Source: Azolla caroliniana
Taxonomy: Eukaryota; Polypodiophyta
Assembly (NCBI GenBank): GCA_043228905.1
Contig: JBHGNT010000014.1
Span: 16,864,001 to 16,928,000 of the forward strand
Direction of reading: 5' to 3'
DNA: 64,000 bases
Notes under the pieces: generated by a model
Told to the model about the DNA's origin: nothing
Database searches by the model: none
What the model saw: only the letters and a program-made list of their open reading frames with translations
Shown: in pieces, positions 19,668 to 30,880 of the stretch
Layout of the letters: the number at the start of each line of letters is the position of its first letter
Numbering within the stretch: the first letter of the stretch is position 1
Position numbers and translations under genes: made by a program

Positions 19668-20840
19668 CTAAAAATCCGAGGCCTCATCTCCGAGGTTATT
19701 TTGGTTCCTCTCATGATTAGCTCGCACTGTCAAGAATTGAACTGACTTTTGACCATCAAGACTCTTCACCCGAGCGAATGTTGCTCCACTATCGAGCACC
19801 TTAGTCTCCATCCTTGATGATGTTATGTAGGGTTGCCTAAGAATCACCAAATGGGAAGCCGAATCTTGCATAAAAAAGTGTTGGTCGATCTCTACATCCC
19901 CGATTGTGACTTGAATGTTGGGACATGCTCCATAAAGATCTTTTGTTGCCTTCGTCGCCGCACGAATCTTCCATCCATGGTTTGTGTTGATAGGCCATCT
20001 TCCCTTCTTGTAGAAATCCGTCGACATGAGGTTAATCTCTGATCCGTGGTCTATAAGAGCCACAACCGTCTCTTTCTTCTCTCCAATCTTCACTGGAGTT
20101 TCCATTGCCGCTCTCGCCCAATGGGGTCGTGTATAGTGATTGTCCACTAGATCTTCTTTCTCTTCCATTCTTGTCACAGTTATGGCATTGGTTGTCACCT
20201 TTGTCAAAATTCCCTCTTCCTCATCCGCTTGTTGTCTTTTACGTTTGATAAGATCGACGATGGTCTCATGGAACTCCGTCTTTGCAATTCCAAGTAGTTC
20301 TCTCAATGTAAGGTCAATACGGCTATCAAGCACTCTTTCTTCAAGAACCTTTCTTAAGTTAGTTGTTTGTTCAATATCCAACCTTAATTTGTATGTTGGC
20401 GTCAATCTATCCTTCCCCTTCTTGGCACTCTCTTCAATGGGTTGAGTCGGTTCCTCGGTTCTCTTGTTTGAGCTTCCATCTTCTTGACGTGTGGTCTTGA
20501 TCATCTCTTCCTTCTTCTTAAAGCTTCTTGTGTCATGTTTCTTAGAAGGGCCTTCATCTAGATCCGTCCTCTTCCACTTCTCATCCACAAACACTTTGTG
20601 GGTTTCGCATATGACCTCTGTGGAGATCGTGTTGTTATCAACTGGATCCGCCCACCTGGTAAGGTCTAGTACATGAAGGTTGGCTAGCTTTACATCATCC
20701 AAATTAATCTTCCCTTTTTATTTGTATTCGAGGGCGGTCGGCTAGAACCCCATTCCCGGTTTAATCATTCCAAGCTTCTCATTCCCGATTCTTATACCGG
20801 CGGATGCGGCATAGTGTATAGCTTCGACGTGGCTCGCATC
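19668..20840 (-). pseudogene. Protease region of element D
   Basis: A 344-codon open frame (20702-19668) has a charged Lys/Glu-rich N part, a helix TTNLRKVLEERVLDSRIDLT and LRELLGIAKTEFHETIVDLI, then VVALIDHGSEINLMSTDFYK, HGWKIRAATKATKDLYGACP, IDQHFFMQD, VILRQPYITSSRMETKVLD. This is the aspartic-protease-like block of the lineage, with Asp-His-Gly in place of the usual Asp-Ser/Thr-Gly. The same D-H-G is found in J, so it is a lineage trait, not a lesion. Bases 20703-20840 still match the end of Gag (SHVEAIHYAASAGIRIG). Chromovirus C interrupts it at 20841. Confidence 0.8.
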
Positions 20841-20947
20841 TGTCAGGAATACTACTAAGACAGAGAAGGACTTAGTACTAAAAGAAGTATTAGTACTAAG
20901 AGAGGTGAAGAACTCTCAAGAGAAGGAAAGAGTGAGTGAGAGGGAGG

Positions 20948-20990
<43 letters not shown>

Positions 20991-21278
20991 AGAAAAGATA
21001 TATATTATGTGAAGAAAATGTACAGTAACTAGGAGGCTTAAGACTGGCGTTGAACCGATTTGGTTCGAAATAATGCCTTGTGCCTCCTTTTATAGTGTTC
21101 TAAGGAATACTCATGAAGTTTCTAGAATGTTCCAGAGAAATCTGGAATATACATCAATTTTCTATAATAAAACATAAATGAAAATAATATTCTACGTATT
21201 ACAATATATAATCTAATGGTCAAGAGCTCGACCCATGTAGCGTAAGGTCATGGGTTCGAGTCTTTCTATATCATGACA
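20841..21278 (-). repeat. 3' LTR of chromovirus C (438 bp)
   Basis: It runs TGTCAGGAAT to ATCATGACA. It has a long (GA)n at 20940-20985, a minus-strand TATA box (ACTATAAAAGGAGG, around 21090-21103), and a tRNA-like cassette at its right end. A pyrimidine run CTATCCTCCCTTT follows at 21279, the polypurine tract in element orientation. Confidence 0.9.
21209..21263 (+). promoter_or_regulatory. tRNA-like A/B-box cassette in chromovirus C 3' LTR
   Basis: An A-box-like TAATCTAATGGTCAAGAG is followed by GGTTCGAGTCT (21253-21263), one base from the B-box consensus and 15 bp from the LTR edge. Orientation is antisense to the element. Confidence 0.5.
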
Positions 21279-22248
21279 CTATCCTCCCTTTAAAACGATG
21301 AGTGTAACGAGTCGTTTTGGATTGAGGACCCAGTTTGTCTGGATATTGACGATGGAAGTCTTCAAGAAGAGCACGAGCATTGGTGACATTCTCTATCGGT
21401 TCCCAAGTACGCTCGCTGGGACTATATCCTAGCCAATCGACTAGATAGTAGAGCTTGTTGCGAACAAACTTGGAATCAAGGATGGCAACAACCTCGTACT
21501 CAGGTCCATCTTCAAGCTCGATCGGGGGTGGAGGCTGTGTAATACGGCCTGGGATGGTGCTCTCTTGATAGGGTTCGAGGAGAGAACTATGAAACACCGG
21601 ATGTATCCGAAGTTGTGGAGGTAGATCAAGACGAAAAGCGACATCATTAATCTTTCCTATAATACGGAAAGGACCTAATCGCCGATAATCCAACTTCTCG
21701 CATGGGCGAGTAGTCTTGATGTGTCGTCGGAGTAGCCATACCCGATCTCCAATGTTAAAACTAGATGGGAGTCGATGACGATCCGCATAAACCTTGTGTG
21801 TTTGTTGAGCTTGTTGGAGATGAGTAGACAAATCCGCTTGTATCTTGCGTAACCTCTCCAAATGATCCTCTGCGCAAGGATTTGTGGACACCTCTAGGGT
21901 TTCAAGTACACACCACCGAGGGTGACATCCCGTATAAGCATAAAATGGCGTAACTTTCGTGGATGCGTGGATAGAGTTGTTATAGGCAAATTCGGCGAAG
22001 TGGAGAATATCTGCCCAGTCATCCTGATGATAGCTGAGAAAGCACCTCCAACGTTTGATTGGTTCGTTCGGCTTGGTCGTCGGTTTGTGGGTGGTAGCTG
22101 GAGGAGAGGTTACAACTGACCTTGAGCATGTTAAAAAGGTGCTTCTAGAATTTTGACACGAACTGGGGTCCACGGTTGCTGATGATATTATCGGGAAGTC
22201 CATGATGCCGACATACTTCACGCATGACAATTTCGGCAGTGTCTTCAC
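21279..22248 (-). pseudogene. Chromovirus C integrase C-terminus and chromodomain
   Basis: A 325-codon frame holds WADILHFAEFAYNNSIHAST (integrase helix), QTHKVYADRHRLPSSFNIGD, RVWLLRRHIKTTRPCEKLDY, LGPFRIIGKINDVAFRLDLP, PVFHSSLLEPY, then a chromodomain (YEVVAILDSKFVRNKLYYLV, DWLGYSPSERTWEPIENV, LLEDFHRQYP). This is the best chromodomain in the window and is of the plant chromovirus type. It overlaps the upstream integrase frame (22834-22145) in another frame, so one frameshift separates it from the catalytic core. Confidence 0.9.
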
Positions 22249-22834
22249 TGGAGATCTCCTTAGTACATGGCAAGAAATGAGCCATCTTCGTATATCGATC
22301 GACCACCGTTAGAATCGCATTGAACCCCTTAGAGACTGGAAGATCTGTGATGAAGTCTAGAGCAATGGACTGCCACGGCTTGCTTGGAATTGGTAATGGT
22401 TCTAATAAAGCATATGGATGATGCCTTGGTATTTTCGCTCTGCAGCATGTATCACAAGTCCGAACAAAATCCTCGACAAATTGTCGCATATAGGGCCACC
22501 AGAATGATCGTTGTACTAAATGTAGTGTTTTAGTACTACCAAAATGCCCAGCTGTATATGTGTCATGACAGTTTTGTACTACTTGAAGGCGGCAAGAACC
22601 ATTAGGAACATACAAAAGTTCTTTAAAGAAGAGTAATCCATCATGGTATTTGAATTGCCGATAGTCCGTACCTGGTGGTTGCGACTGTGAACACGACGCT
22701 CGAGAGGGATCAATTTGTGCTAGTATAGCTTGGGCGAATGCATCTGTCTTCAAGTCTTTGCGTATGGTATCGATAACGCGGGAATCCATGGGCATGTCAA
22801 AGATCTGTGTTGCTTGTAGTCGTGCCGGTCCCAA
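22145..22834 (-). pseudogene. Chromovirus C integrase, zinc finger and core
   Basis: HDTYTAGHFGSTKTLHLVQR with CDTCCRAK forms the HHCC finger. IALDFITDLPVSKGFNAILT holds the first catalytic Asp, and ISNRGPQFVSKF corresponds to the second, where relatives have SDRGPQF; Asn replaces Asp here. YTKMAHFLPC and VMREVCRHHGLPDNI lie between. Loss of the second Asp would inactivate strand transfer. The N-terminal end is fused in frame with the RNase H-integrase spacer. Confidence 0.85.
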
Positions 22835-23890
22835 GATGACTGTTTTTGGTTATCGAAAGCTGGCTCGCTGGGACGGGGTGCTAGATACGAACACCGTGAT
22901 AATGCATCTGCCTTCCCTTGGTGCTTCCCCAGATGATATGTAATTTTGAAGTCGAAACATGTGAGGAAGTGGGCCCACCGAGCTTGACGTCGATTCAACA
23001 CACGAGCATCCTGAAAGTAGGCAAGGTTCTTATGGTCACTAAATACGGTGACTGGATGAGAGGATCCCTCCAGAAAATGCCTCCATTGCATAAAAGAATC
23101 CACTATTGCCAATAGCTCCTTATCATGAATTTCGTAGTTGATTTCAGCGGCGTCAAACTTGGGTGAGTGAAAAGCCACAGGATGTAGCTTCTCATCATTC
23201 CCCTATTGTGACAGAATGCTCCCCAATGTAAAATCCGATGTGTCAGCTTCCATAATGAATGGTTTTTCCGGATCGACATGAGCTAGAATTGGAGCTGAGG
23301 TAAATGCCTTTTTAAGACTCTCGAAAGCCACATCCGTTTCGTCAGACCAGATGAACGGTTGTCCCTTCCTGGTAAGTTGTGTGAGAGGTAGAACGATCTT
23401 TGAGTAATCTTGTATGAACTTCCGGTAAAAATTGGCAAAGCCTAGGAAGCATTGCATATCCCACACCGAACGCGGAGTCTGCCATTCTACCACCGTTTTG
23501 ACCTTAGCTGGGTCCATGGAGATGCCTTCTAACGAAATGATGTAGCCGAGAAATTCCACTTGGTTGCATCCGAAACTACATTTTACCAGCTTTGCATACA
23601 GACCATGTTCTCGAAGTCGTTTTAGTACTAATAATACATGAGAATCATGTTCTTCTTGGGTCTTTGAATAAACCAGTAGATCATCCAAATAGATGATCAA
23701 ACAATCATCCAAAAGATCTCAGAATATATCATTAGTCATGTGCTGGAAGACTGCCGGTGCATTAGTGAGGCCGAACGGCATGACCGTATACTCGAAGTGC
23801 CCATATCTGGTGCGAAACACGGTCTTCCATTCGTCTCCTGGTCGGATCCGTACGAGGTTATATGCTCCCTGTAAGTCAATCACCATTGAT
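22750..23890 (-). pseudogene. Chromovirus C RT palm/thumb and RNase H
   Basis: 23890-23203: RT from the palm onward, with IIYLDDLLVYSKTQEEHDSH (intact YLDD), QVEFLGYIISLEGISMDPAK, FLGFANFYRKFIQDYSKIVL, then the start of RNase H (ADTSDFTLGSILSQ). 23178-22750: RNase H with [38 protein letters not shown] frame change at about 23200 splits the RNase H, and a small deletion at about 23885 splits it from the N-terminal RT, removing part of the motif that carries the first catalytic Asp. Confidence 0.85.
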
Positions 23891-24799
23891 CCGTTCTAAA
23901 AGACTTGAGATAAGGGGAAGAGCATACCTATTCCTAATTGTAACCTTATTCAGGCCACGGTAATCTACAACGAGACAAAGCGATCCATCCTTTTTCTTGA
24001 CGAAGAAAATGGGCGTGCCCGCTGGAGATTTTGAATGCCGGATGAAACCATTTTCCAAATTCTCCTCTATATAGGCCCAAAGGACTTCCAGCTCGGTTGG
24101 TGACAAATTGTAGATCGGTCCCCATGGCGACTCTTTTCCCGGTTGTAAATCGATGGGGTAATCGTACGGTCGATGATGAGGAAGTGTGTTGGCTTGTACT
24201 TTATCAAACACATCGGCGTAATGACGATACTTCTCGGGAAGTTGAACGGTGGATTCTTCTTTAGTGGTGCTGGAGGGGTTTACTGATATTGCAAAGAGGA
24301 ACATTTCCTCCTTGTGCCCTTCTTTACGCAACTGACGTAACAAAATGGCTGCCATCTTCTGAGTTGACCCTTGGGTTTGTCGACACCGGATTTCTCTTGT
24401 TCTCCAATCTATGTCTGGGTTATGTAACTCGAACCACGGTAATCCTAAAACTATGGGATGTTCTGGGATACTAATAATATTAAATGATACTACACATGCT
24501 AAGTTATCTAGGACAATATTAATGGGCTCTGACTCTTCTATGATATTTCCGGAAGCAATGGGACGTCCATCAATGACTACTACAGAGGCTGGACACTGGA
24601 GTTTTCTTAGGGATATCTTATAAGCTTGAGCAAATTTCTTATCCATAAAGCAAGAGTTAGCTCCGAAATCTAGGAGTGCTAGGACATGTACTGGAGGGGT
24701 ACTTTTAGTACTAACTATTACTTGGGCTACGAACACATCACTAACTTGCTTAGAGGGAATGGAACCACTAATGGGCTGCACAGATCTAGAGCTGTCCAA
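23876..24799 (-). pseudogene. Chromovirus C protease and N-terminal RT
   Basis: A 307-codon frame. The protease part has VLALLDFGANSCFMDKKFAQ, where D-F-G stands in for D-S-G, and HPIVLGLPWFELHNPDIDWR. The RT part has [60 protein letters not shown] and ends at LLERINGD. It matches copy F over its full length. The stop at the left end results from the small deletion described for the next block. Confidence 0.85.
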
Positions 24800-24829
24800 C
24801 CAAACGGCTCCTATTTTGGCTGGACTTAG

Positions 24830-25570
24830 TCGTTTAACTCTTCTTCTAACTGACTAAGGACATCAAATCTGTTCGCTAGATCTGGGCTATTAGTACTATT
24901 ACGACTATCAGATATCCCTACTGAAATAGGCTCGGGTTTAGTACAATTAGAACTAACGACTATTTGGTTTACCTGTCTTCTTGGCCTATGGGGGCAATTT
25001 ATTGCAATATGTCCTGGTCCACCACATTAAAGACATAGTCGATTTGTATGGCGTTGCTGCTTTTCTTCTTCGGATAATGGCCCTCGACGACGTGTAGTGT
25101 CAATCTCCATCGGAGTCGGAGTATTCGCTAGAGGCACATTATATGACTCCCTCGGAAAAGGTCTTGCTACCACTGAGGCGTAGGTGGGCTCTGATCTTGC
25201 CCTCGGCATCTGTAGCTATCGTTCTGAACATCACTCAAAGAGGTGGTTGGCACATCTCACCGCGTGACTGATTGCTTCTGTTAAGGACTTTGGCTCTTCG
25301 GGGAAGGTCAAGAGTAAATCCTTGACATCATTGCTTCGAGTTGTTGCACGCGTAACGCAAGTTCCCCATGTTGTTGTTGCGTTTGCTGCTTTTCTAAGGA
25401 GATTTGCTGAAGATCCCCCAGCAACCGTTGGTTTTCTTGTTCCAAAGCATGGAACTTCTCTTTCAAGCATTGAAATTCCGAGAAAACAGATTGATATTCT
25501 TCAGCGCTAACAGTGGCCATGGGATGAAAGAAAAGAGGAATAAGAGATTAGTAGGAAATGAGAGAGACAG
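24830..25570 (-). pseudogene. Chromovirus C gag (internally deleted)
   Basis: The start at about 25520 reads MATVSAEEYQSVFSEF and an Gln/Leu-rich coiled coil (LEQENQRLLGDLQQISLEKQ). It then jumps to DVKDLLLTFPEEPKSLTEAI at about 25330, skipping most of the capsid domain that relatives carry. 25209-25027 is a linker ([20 protein letters not shown]) and 25030-24980 a zinc-knuckle remnant CGGPGHIAINC whose first half has a stop. Such a Gag could not form particles. Confidence 0.75.
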
Positions 25571-25591
25571 AAGGTAGGGAAATCGGTTCAA

Positions 25592-25696
25592 ACTGTCAGG
25601 AACAGTACTAAGACAGAGAAGGACTTAGTATTAAAAGAAGTATTAGTACTAAGAGAGGTGAAGAACTCTCGAGAGAAGGAAAGAGTGAGTGAGAGG

Positions 25697-25750
<54 letters not shown>

Positions 25751-25967
25751 TGATAAGAAAAGATATATATTATGTGAAGAAAATGTACAGTAACTAGGAG
25801 GCTTAAGACTGGCGTTGAACCGATTTGGTTCGAAATAATGCCTTGTGCCTCCTTTTATAGTGTTCTAAGGAATACTCCTGAAGTTTCTAGAATGTTCCAG
25901 AGAAATCTGGAATATACATCAACTTTCTATAATAAAACATAAATGAAAATAATATTCCACGTATTAC
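25592..25967 (-). repeat. 5' LTR of chromovirus C (truncated, 376 bp)
   Basis: It starts TGTCAGGAAC and matches 20841 onward with a longer (GA)n (25700-25747). It stops at ACGTATTAC where the 3' LTR goes on for about 75 bp. Confidence 0.9.
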
Positions 25968-26990
25968 GGCCTCATCCATGATTTTCTTTAGACCCCTCTA
26001 CCGAAATTCACTTGCAAGGGCTTCCAAGTCTCACTTGAGTGTATAATGTTGCCTTCCATGTAGACGAGGTTTTGTCGAATTGCCTCTTGAAGGCTAGCAC
26101 AATCTTTCCTTGCATGATCAACACTATCACACCATACACATCTATATGGGTCTTTCCCCTTCGGCCCTCGACGACTCATATTAGCTAACGAAACCGCTTC
26201 GCATTTTCGTGCTAACTCTTCAATGACAGAGTTCTCCATCGCTCTTTAGGTTGGCTCGCTTTGCTTTGTCATCTCAATTGCTATTGGAGCCTTCCTTCTC
26301 TGGACTATCAAGCCCACCATGTCGGAGTCATCTAGCCATCGACGACTTTTGTCAAATCAATCACATGCTCTTCTTACCGCAACCCAATCCGTTATGAGAC
26401 CATTGGGTTGTGCTTCGTCCTCTAATAGACTATCTAGTTCTCGTCTATCTTTTGCATCCACCGTCTTTAAGAAGTACAAAACTTTATCTCCTTTGAGAAG
26501 TGTTTGGTCGGTTCTCGGGAGACCGTTGTACATTTGGTCAAATTCAGTGTACACTCCCGATGTGTTCATGTTCTTCCCCTTCTTCTCGATCCACTTCATC
26601 AACGTATGACGAGTCATCCTCGACGCATCTTCAAGCATATATTCAGCCAAAAGCACCCTTTCTAATCCCACCCATGTTGTTTGGGTGGCTTGAATCTCCC
26701 TTATACGGCCTTGTAACCCAATTGCTACAACACGCTTGAAGCTTGATATTTTCTTCTCTTCGATGACATCATGTTGTTGCATCTTCGTCCTGTATGTAGC
26801 GAGAAAATCCGTAATGTTTCTTCCACCAAATTGGGCCGTTATCTCAACAGTTCGGTCGATGCCCTTGTCTAAGCTTGCATCATTATCTCGAGCTCTCATC
26901 ATATGCTCGACACTAGCCACCAACATTGCCACTTCGTTAGCTTGGGTGTTTGTCGAAGAAGCTATCTTCTAACCTTGTATTTCAAGCACT
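25968..26990 (-). pseudogene. Gag of element D
   Basis: 26932-26357 gives an alpha-helical capsid-like region (GIDRTVEITAQFGGRNITDF, FKRVVAIGLQGRIREIQATQ, VLLAEYMLEDASRMTRHTLM, DKVLYFLKTVDAKDRRELD). 26239-25988 holds a canonical knuckle C-X2-C-X4-H-X4-C (CVWCDSVDHARKDC) and RQNLVYMEGNIIHSSETWKP. The same order is found in Gag of J. There is no ATG upstream of about 26932 close to the primer-binding site, so the original start is unclear. A frameshift lies at about 26300. The C-terminal end continues beyond chromovirus C at 20840. Confidence 0.8.
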
Positions 26991-27009
26991 TGATCCTTCC
27001 TACCACCTC

Positions 27010-27027
27010 TTCACGTTGGGTTCACCA
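27010..27027 (-). promoter_or_regulatory. Primer-binding site of element D
   Basis: On the minus strand TGGTGAACCCAACGTGAA lies just inside the LTR. J has the identical site and B differs by one base. Confidence 0.8.
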
Positions 27028-27035
27028 CTTTATTA

Positions 27036-28868
27036 TGTCGTGAAAATCCGTCACTATGTGCGAATCGTGAGGCGGAACCACCGGGGTTATAGACGGGAAG
27101 GAAATAGGGCTCACACGCACAACACAAGGATGTTTTACACAAACAAGGCACAAGTATTCAAAGGCGTTTGTGAAAAGGAGAGGTGCATGGGCAAGCCCGA
27201 ATCAACCCCTAGTCACAAGGCGAACAAATGCACGTGAGAAAGGCTTACACAGGGACACACAAGGAAAAGGCTTACTTACACACACGAGAGACAAAGTTTC
27301 AAATGCCTTTGTGAAAAGAGAGGTGCATGGGCAAGCCCGAACGATCCCTTGTTACAAGACACGCGAACACACAAGCAAGGTTTACACACGGGAGACGCAA
27401 TTTCGAACGCCTTTGTGAAAGGAGAGGTGCATGGGCAAGCCCGAACAATCCCTTGCCACAAGTCGCATAATTACACAAGCAAGATTTACACTAACACGAA
27501 AGACACAAAAATTTGAATGCCTTTGTGAATGTAGAGGTGCATGGGCAAGCCCGAAACGCTTCCTTGTCACAAGACACACAAACAGAGAAGCACAAATGAC
27601 AATAACATATAAGACACATAAGTTTGAATGCCTTTGTGAAAGGAGAGGTGTATGGGCAAGCCCGAAACGCTCCCTTGTCACAAGACACACAAACAAAAAA
27701 GCACAAATGATGATAACATATAAGATACGTAAGTTTGAATGCCTTTGTGAAAGGAGAGGTGCATGGGCAAGCCCGAAATGCTCCCTTGTCACAAGACACA
27801 TAAACAAAAAAGCACAAATGATGATAACATATAAGATATGTAATGCCTTTGTGAAAGCAGAGGTGCATGGGCAAGCCCGAAACGCACCCTTGTCACAAGA
27901 TACACAAACAAATAAGCACAAATAACAATAACATATAATACACGTAAGTTTGAATACCTTTGTGAAAGGAGAGGTGCATGGGCAAGCCCGAAATGCTCCC
28001 TTGTCACAAGACACATAAACAAAAAAGCACAAATGATGATAACATATAAGATACGTAATGCCTTTGTGAAAGCAGAGGTGCATGGGCAAGCCCGAAACGC
28101 ACCCTTGTCGCAAGACACACAAACAAATAAGCACAAATGACAATAACATATAAGACACGTAGGTGAAACCAAACATTAGTTTATTACAATATAATAGATT
28201 CTTTTATAAAATAAGAATCAATTCTACAACAGGTTTGATATGAATATGAGAGATAATTTATAAAGGAAGGGGGAAGACAAGTCGAGGAAAGAAGAGAGTG
28301 GAATATAGAAGAAGGTGATTCTTTGTTGTTGATCCTTCTTCTTTTGCCTTCCAATTGAGTAGAGCTTCCGCATTCCTTCTCCCTCACCCCCTTCTTCACT
28401 AGAATAGGCTCTCTTATTTATAGGTTTAGGATTGCTTGCCTTTTTCCCCTAAAAAAAGCTTGTCTATATGAGTCGACTTTACTTTTCCTCCCTATTTCTA
28501 TTTTCTATACCCAAATTTCACATGCAAGATATTATTGGAAATTTCTTTGGTTTAGCTTTCTTATGCATCTTTTCTTTTCTAATTTGGACATCTAACGAGG
28601 AAATTATGAGCTTTTTTCTCTACTATGCTCCTCATATCCACGTGTGCTTCTTCTTTTTTCTCTCCATCTTTTTCTCTACTTTTGAAAACCGCCTCTAACT
28701 TAATATTCATCATTATTTATTGTAAGGTTCAATCCTTTGACCTTTTGTTTCTAAGGAATTATCTTTGGCAAAATGAAAAAGTATTTTCACTACCAATAAA
28801 GTTGACTTCACAATACTAGTTTATTTAAACTACTATTTTGCTTCTTTTTTAGGGTGGTTTCACACTCG
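27036..28868 (-). repeat. 5' LTR of element D (about 1.8 kb)
   Basis: It starts TGTCGTGAAAATCCGTCACT with the GC-rich head shared with B, followed by a 110-bp tandem array (27163-28160) and an AT-rich part with a minus-strand TATA box near 28412. The outer edge is unclear; chromovirus A sequence is recognisable from about 28869. Confidence 0.7.
27163..28160. repeat. Tandem array of about 110 bp in D LTR (nine units)
   Basis: Units begin GCCTTTGTGAAAGGAGAGGT and continue with GCATGGGCAAGCCCGAAACG, at about 27163, 27304, 27409, 27519, 27630, 27741, 27844, 27957 and 28061. Spacing is 103-113 bp apart from the first (141 bp). Units 6/8 and 7/9 are near-identical pairs, a higher-order duplication of about 216 bp. 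Long open frames on both strands here are by-products of a 111-bp unit. Confidence 0.9.
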
Positions 28869-28930
28869 ATTTTTATTGAGTTGTTTTTATCGCAAATATA
28901 AACATTCCTTCTTTCTCTCCCTCTTTGCAT
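28869..28930 (-). pseudogene. Chromovirus A, short protease-RT linker piece
   Basis: ATCGCAAATATAAACATT matches copy F at 36587-36604, which encodes the linker between protease and RT. It is bounded by D on the left and Copia E on the right. Confidence 0.7.
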
Positions 28931-29060
28931 TGTTAGGAAACAGGTCCCTCCGGATGGGAAGTGAGAAGAACAGTGCTTAACGTAACCATATAATTAGTCT
29001 CTAATTAACCCTAGTTAATTACCTAATTACTTAATAGAACTGTAGTCCCCAAAACCGAGA

Positions 29061-29610
29061 AAAGTCGGGGACACGGTCAAAGTCAAGGGGGAGGCCTACT
29101 TGCTTCTATCGTGGCAAGCCGGGACACTTCCAGAAGAACTGTCGGCACTTCCGAAAAGACAAGGAAACCGACGGTACCGATTTGAAGCAGACACCGAACC
29201 GGAACGGTAAAGACCGGAAGGGGCCGGACCGGAAGAGAATGACTGCAATCACGGCAAGTGAAGAAGAGTTGATGCTCATCACTAAGGAGAGTGAGTAGAA
29301 CCTTACCGGCGATGAGATGACCTGGGTGGTCGACTCCAGAGCGTCGTTCCACCTTACCCCGAACCGGAAATGCTTCTCATCCTACTCAGCATGTGATCAC
29401 GGTTGTGTCCGGATGGGGAATGAAGGTACATGCTGAATTGTCGGCATAGGAGGCGTGTGGTTGACAACACCAACCGGATGCAAGCTGCTGTTAAAGGATG
29501 TCTGACACGTTCCGGAGGTTCATCTGAACCTTATATCAACCGATCGACTAGATGATGAAGGCTACACGGGTAGCATCCGGAACGGTGTTATCAAGTTCAG
29601 CAAAGGGAGC
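29061..29610 (+). pseudogene. Copia E nucleocapsid and protease
   Basis: CFYRGKPGHFQKNC (from about 29100) is a zinc knuckle with its second Cys replaced by Arg. WVVDSRASFHLTP (about 29320) is the protease active site with Asp-Ser-Arg in place of Asp-Ser-Gly. Both changes would disable the domains. The rest of Gag is missing upstream, removed together with most of the 5' LTR. Confidence 0.7.
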
Positions 29611-30880
29611 TTGATCGTGGCTCGGGCCCGGAAGGTCAACAGGTTGTACCTGATGAATGCCAGGTTATGTCCGGAGGAAGTGAACGTGGCATCCGACACT
29701 GCCGGTGAGCTGTGGCACAAGAGGCTGTGTCACATGAGCGAGAAGGGGATGAAGAGGCTTGCAGATGACAACCTCATTCCAGTGAAGAACGTGCACTTGG
29801 AGAAGTGCACTGATTGTCTGGCCAGTAAGCAAAACCGGACCTCCTTCCGACCAAGGCCACCGATGAGACGTAATGCACCACTGGAGTTGGTGCATACTGA
29901 TGTGTGTCAAGTGGACACGAAGTCACATGCCGAATCGCAGTACTTCGTGACGTTCATAGATGACCATAGCCGGAAGTTGTGGGCCACACCGCTGAAGACG
30001 AAGGATCAGGTGCTATCCGTCTTCAAAGAGCTCCATGCGAGAGTGGAAAGAGAAACCGGTCGGAAGCTGAAGGCGGTTCGAGCAGATAACTGAGGTGAAT
30101 ACCGGGGGCAATTCAAGGAGTATTGTCGCTCGAAGGGAATCCGGCTCGAATTTACCGTGCCAAAGACGCCAAAACTAAACATGTTGGCCGAGAGGATGAA
30201 CCGGACCATAATGGAGAGGGTCCGGAGTATGCTAGCGCATGCAAAACTACCCAAGAAGTTTTGGGCTGAGGCACTGTCAACGACGACATATGTAATAAAT
30301 ACATCAACCTTAGTACCCTTGGACGGAGACACGTCGCAGAGAGTATGGACCGGTAAGGAAGTGTCCTACCGGCATTTGAAGGTGTTCAGGTGTCTCACGT
30401 ACGTGCATGTAGCTAAGGACCGGAGAGGAAAGTTCGATCGGAAGACCCGGCCATGCATATTCCTCGGTTACGGCGACGATGAGTTCGGCTACCGAGTGTG
30501 GTACCCGGTCGACAAGAAGGCATTCCGGAGTCGAGATATTATCTTCATGGAGGACAAGACGCTTGCCGACTGGGAGTCCGAGAGGAAGGTAATGAACTCC
30601 GAGTCGACCGGTAAGGATCGATTCTACGATGAGCAGACCCAACCGACAAGAGACCGGTTAGCACCTGATGAACCGGCCGGTTATGGTGAGGATACCGAAC
30701 CGACAGAAGAAGTAGAGGAAGTTGAAATCGGAACCGGCCAAGACCCCGAATCGGATTCGGATGAAGAACAAATAGTGGAGCCGGTTGCCGAAGGTCAAAG
30801 ACGGAGATATCCTCTCAGAAAGATAAGGCCCCCCCGAAGATTTCCGGATGCAGAGCATGTGCTGCTGACCGATGAGGGGG
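29611..30880 (+). pseudogene. Copia E integrase
   Basis: GELWHKRLCHMSEKGMKRL and CTDCLASKQ form the HHCC finger. LELVHTDVCQVD, YFVTFIDDHSRKLWATPL and MLAERMNRTIMERVRSML mark the catalytic core with Asp and Glu residues visible. FWAEALSTTTYVINTSTL and HLKVFRCLTYVHVAKDRRGK follow. A TGA at 30091-30093 interrupts the frame directly after ADN. The C-terminal tail is acidic (EVEEVEIGTGQDPESDSDEE). Integrase inserts the cDNA into the genome in intact relatives. Confidence 0.85.

Larger units (their letters stand above)
20841..25967 (-). mobile_element. Chromovirus C, nested in gag of element D
   Basis: LTR copies at 20841-21278 and 25592-25967 flank a minus-strand gag, protease, RT, RNase H, integrase, chromodomain series. 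The 5' LTR has lost its outer 70 or so bases, including the tRNA-like cassette. D's Gag continues on both sides (GGCCTCATCC at 25968; GATGCGAGCC read on the minus strand at 20840), so C landed inside it. The right-hand target duplication was lost with the LTR edge. Confidence 0.85.
18182..28868 (-). mobile_element. Element D: D-H-G lineage Ty3 element, truncated, containing chromovirus C
   Basis: In minus orientation D shows a 5' LTR (27036 to about 28868), a primer-binding site (27010-27027), gag (about 26990-25968 and 20840 on), protease and partial RT (20702-18265), then only 83 bp of LTR end (18182-18264). Everything from mid-RT through integrase and most of the 3' LTR is missing. CACGG at 18177-18181 precedes it, but about 150 bp of chromovirus A present in copy F are absent at its right side, so the right edge is not a clean insertion boundary. 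Confidence 0.75.

Noticed and set aside
20940-20985. GA microsatellite as a regulatory GAGA element
   Set aside because: Both LTRs of chromovirus C have it with different lengths; a simple microsatellite is enough to explain it.
27382-28176. 264-codon minus-strand frame with Cys-rich repeats as a protein
   Set aside because: It is a by-product of the 111-bp tandem unit in the D LTR; the plus strand is equally open there.
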